A stretch of DNA of 64,000 bases from assembly GCF_000002425.4 (NCBI RefSeq), contig NC_037253.1, forward strand, positions 435,169-499,168, given 5' to 3'. Positions 63,301 through 64,000 of the stretch are shown in pieces. The notes below the pieces were generated by a model that worked only from the letters and a program-made list of their open reading frames with translations, had not been told where the DNA came from and made no database searches. The DNA is from Physcomitrium patens. Lineage: Eukaryota > Streptophyta > Bryopsida > Funariales > Funariaceae. The position numbers were made by a program, and so were the translations under genes. Position 1 is the stretch's first letter. Every line of letters starts with the position of its first letter.

Positions 63301-64000
63301 TGGCAAACACCATGTTTCGAGTTGATAATAACGAAACATGTGATTGTTTACCTGATGCATCAACAATGACAAAAAAATAACGAAATGGTCCTGATATTGG
63401 ATTAATAGGACCACAAATATCATTATACAATCTTTCAAGCATTGGTGGTAATTCTTGTAGAAGTTTCCAAATTGAAGGCCGAGTAATCATTTTACCTTCC
63501 ATGCATGTACGACATAATTCCATAGAGTCTACATCTACAGGCTTTAAATTATGCCCAGTTATATATGGAATGATCTTTCTAAATAATGTGGATCTTGGAT
63601 GTTCCAATCGTCCATGCTAGAGAGAAACACGACTCTCTGAGATAGATGATGTAAAATTAAATATAATGGGAGGCCGAATCACAATTTGGTATAAACCATT
63701 TTCTGTAGCAAAAGCTTTTTCAACAACTTAATGGTTCTTCGCAAGAACCAAAACCTCTTTTTTATTTAAAGTGGCGGTCGAGAGGTGATAACCATTAATA
63801 CGCATATCTTGGTAGCTAACCAGACTCCGAGGTGCTGAGGGTGCAAACATCGCATGTTTACATTTTATAATGGAATCCATAGGTAATTTTACCATCACTG
63901 TGCCCTCTTGGAAACTAAACGCATTTGCTCCAGCCATGGTTATCATATTTTTAGTTTACCAAGTTGAAGATTTTTTAATAAAAAATCGTCTATCTCGCAA
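60086..64000 (-). mobile_element. Ty1/copia element, partial at the window edge, broken
   Basis: In minus orientation, running off the right edge. Parts seen from high to low coordinates: the segment before integrase (about 63730-63950), integrase (about 62780-63600; CRTCMEGK finger end, DICGPI, RMDNAKEF, HAQNGLAES), a linker with GGxV-like variable region, reverse transcriptase (about 61390-62100; YKARLVAQGF), RNase H (about 60590-61390; SNHAEIIALHEASRE, HIDLKYFS, NLADLITKALP), purine tract and 3' LTR (60086-60357). It has several breaks, and part of the reverse transcriptase is hard to follow. Better preserved than D or E, so of intermediate age. Confidence 0.9.

Overview
This 64 kb window looks like nuclear DNA of a land plant. 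It holds two host genes with GT-AG introns and plant-type relatives, surrounded by AT-rich sequence packed with Ty3/gypsy chromoviruses and one Ty1/copia element. The style (small gene islands, chromoviruses with fungal-like affinities) suggests a non-seed plant such as a bryophyte. That is inference from style, not proof. A 100-base run of N at 51059-51158 is an assembly gap.

Layout. 1-1.66 kb is the GC-rich leader of the first gene. 1.66-3.98 kb (+) is a four-exon J-domain-like co-chaperone. 7.2-11.5 kb (-) is a five-exon secreted TolB/DPP6-N-like beta-propeller protein; its splice phases join exactly to 759 codons. 14.68-20.83 kb is element A, a complete but old chromovirus on the minus strand with 5-bp target-site duplications. 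21-27 kb is AT-rich and holds microsatellites, a fragment resembling an exon of a diterpene cyclase, a short LTR with a tRNA primer site, and a decayed GC-richer block. 27.3-30.06 kb holds decayed chromovirus pieces (element C). About 30.06-35.5 kb is a decayed Ty3 element of a different, fungal-type lineage (element F). 36.59-42.97 kb is element B, a very young chromovirus with LTRs differing at only 3 of 552 positions. 44.7-58.35 kb is a pile of old relatives of B (D, E1, E2), mostly in the same orientation. 60.09-64 kb is a Ty1/copia element on the minus strand that runs off the window.

The most interesting signals are in the A/B chromovirus family. (1) Both carry, exactly 2 nt inside the 5' LTR, an 11-nt word complementary to an 11-nt word in their own LTR. 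That second word lies where transcription should start (TATA at -31/-32). The word differs between A and B but stays complementary, the signature of Tf1-type self-priming rather than tRNA priming. (2) The U3 of A contains several perfect heat-shock-element arrays of 4-5 alternating GAA/TTC units, so it was probably heat inducible. (3) Both leaders carry a hairpin with a conserved loop and compensatory stem changes. (4) Both have an extra reading frame between the chromodomain and the 3' LTR with a shared GMGHYxWLxGP motif of unknown function. It is missing from the related copy E2.

The decayed copies differ from B largely by C-to-T and G-to-A changes, which is what long-term cytosine methylation produces and explains the high AT content of the region.
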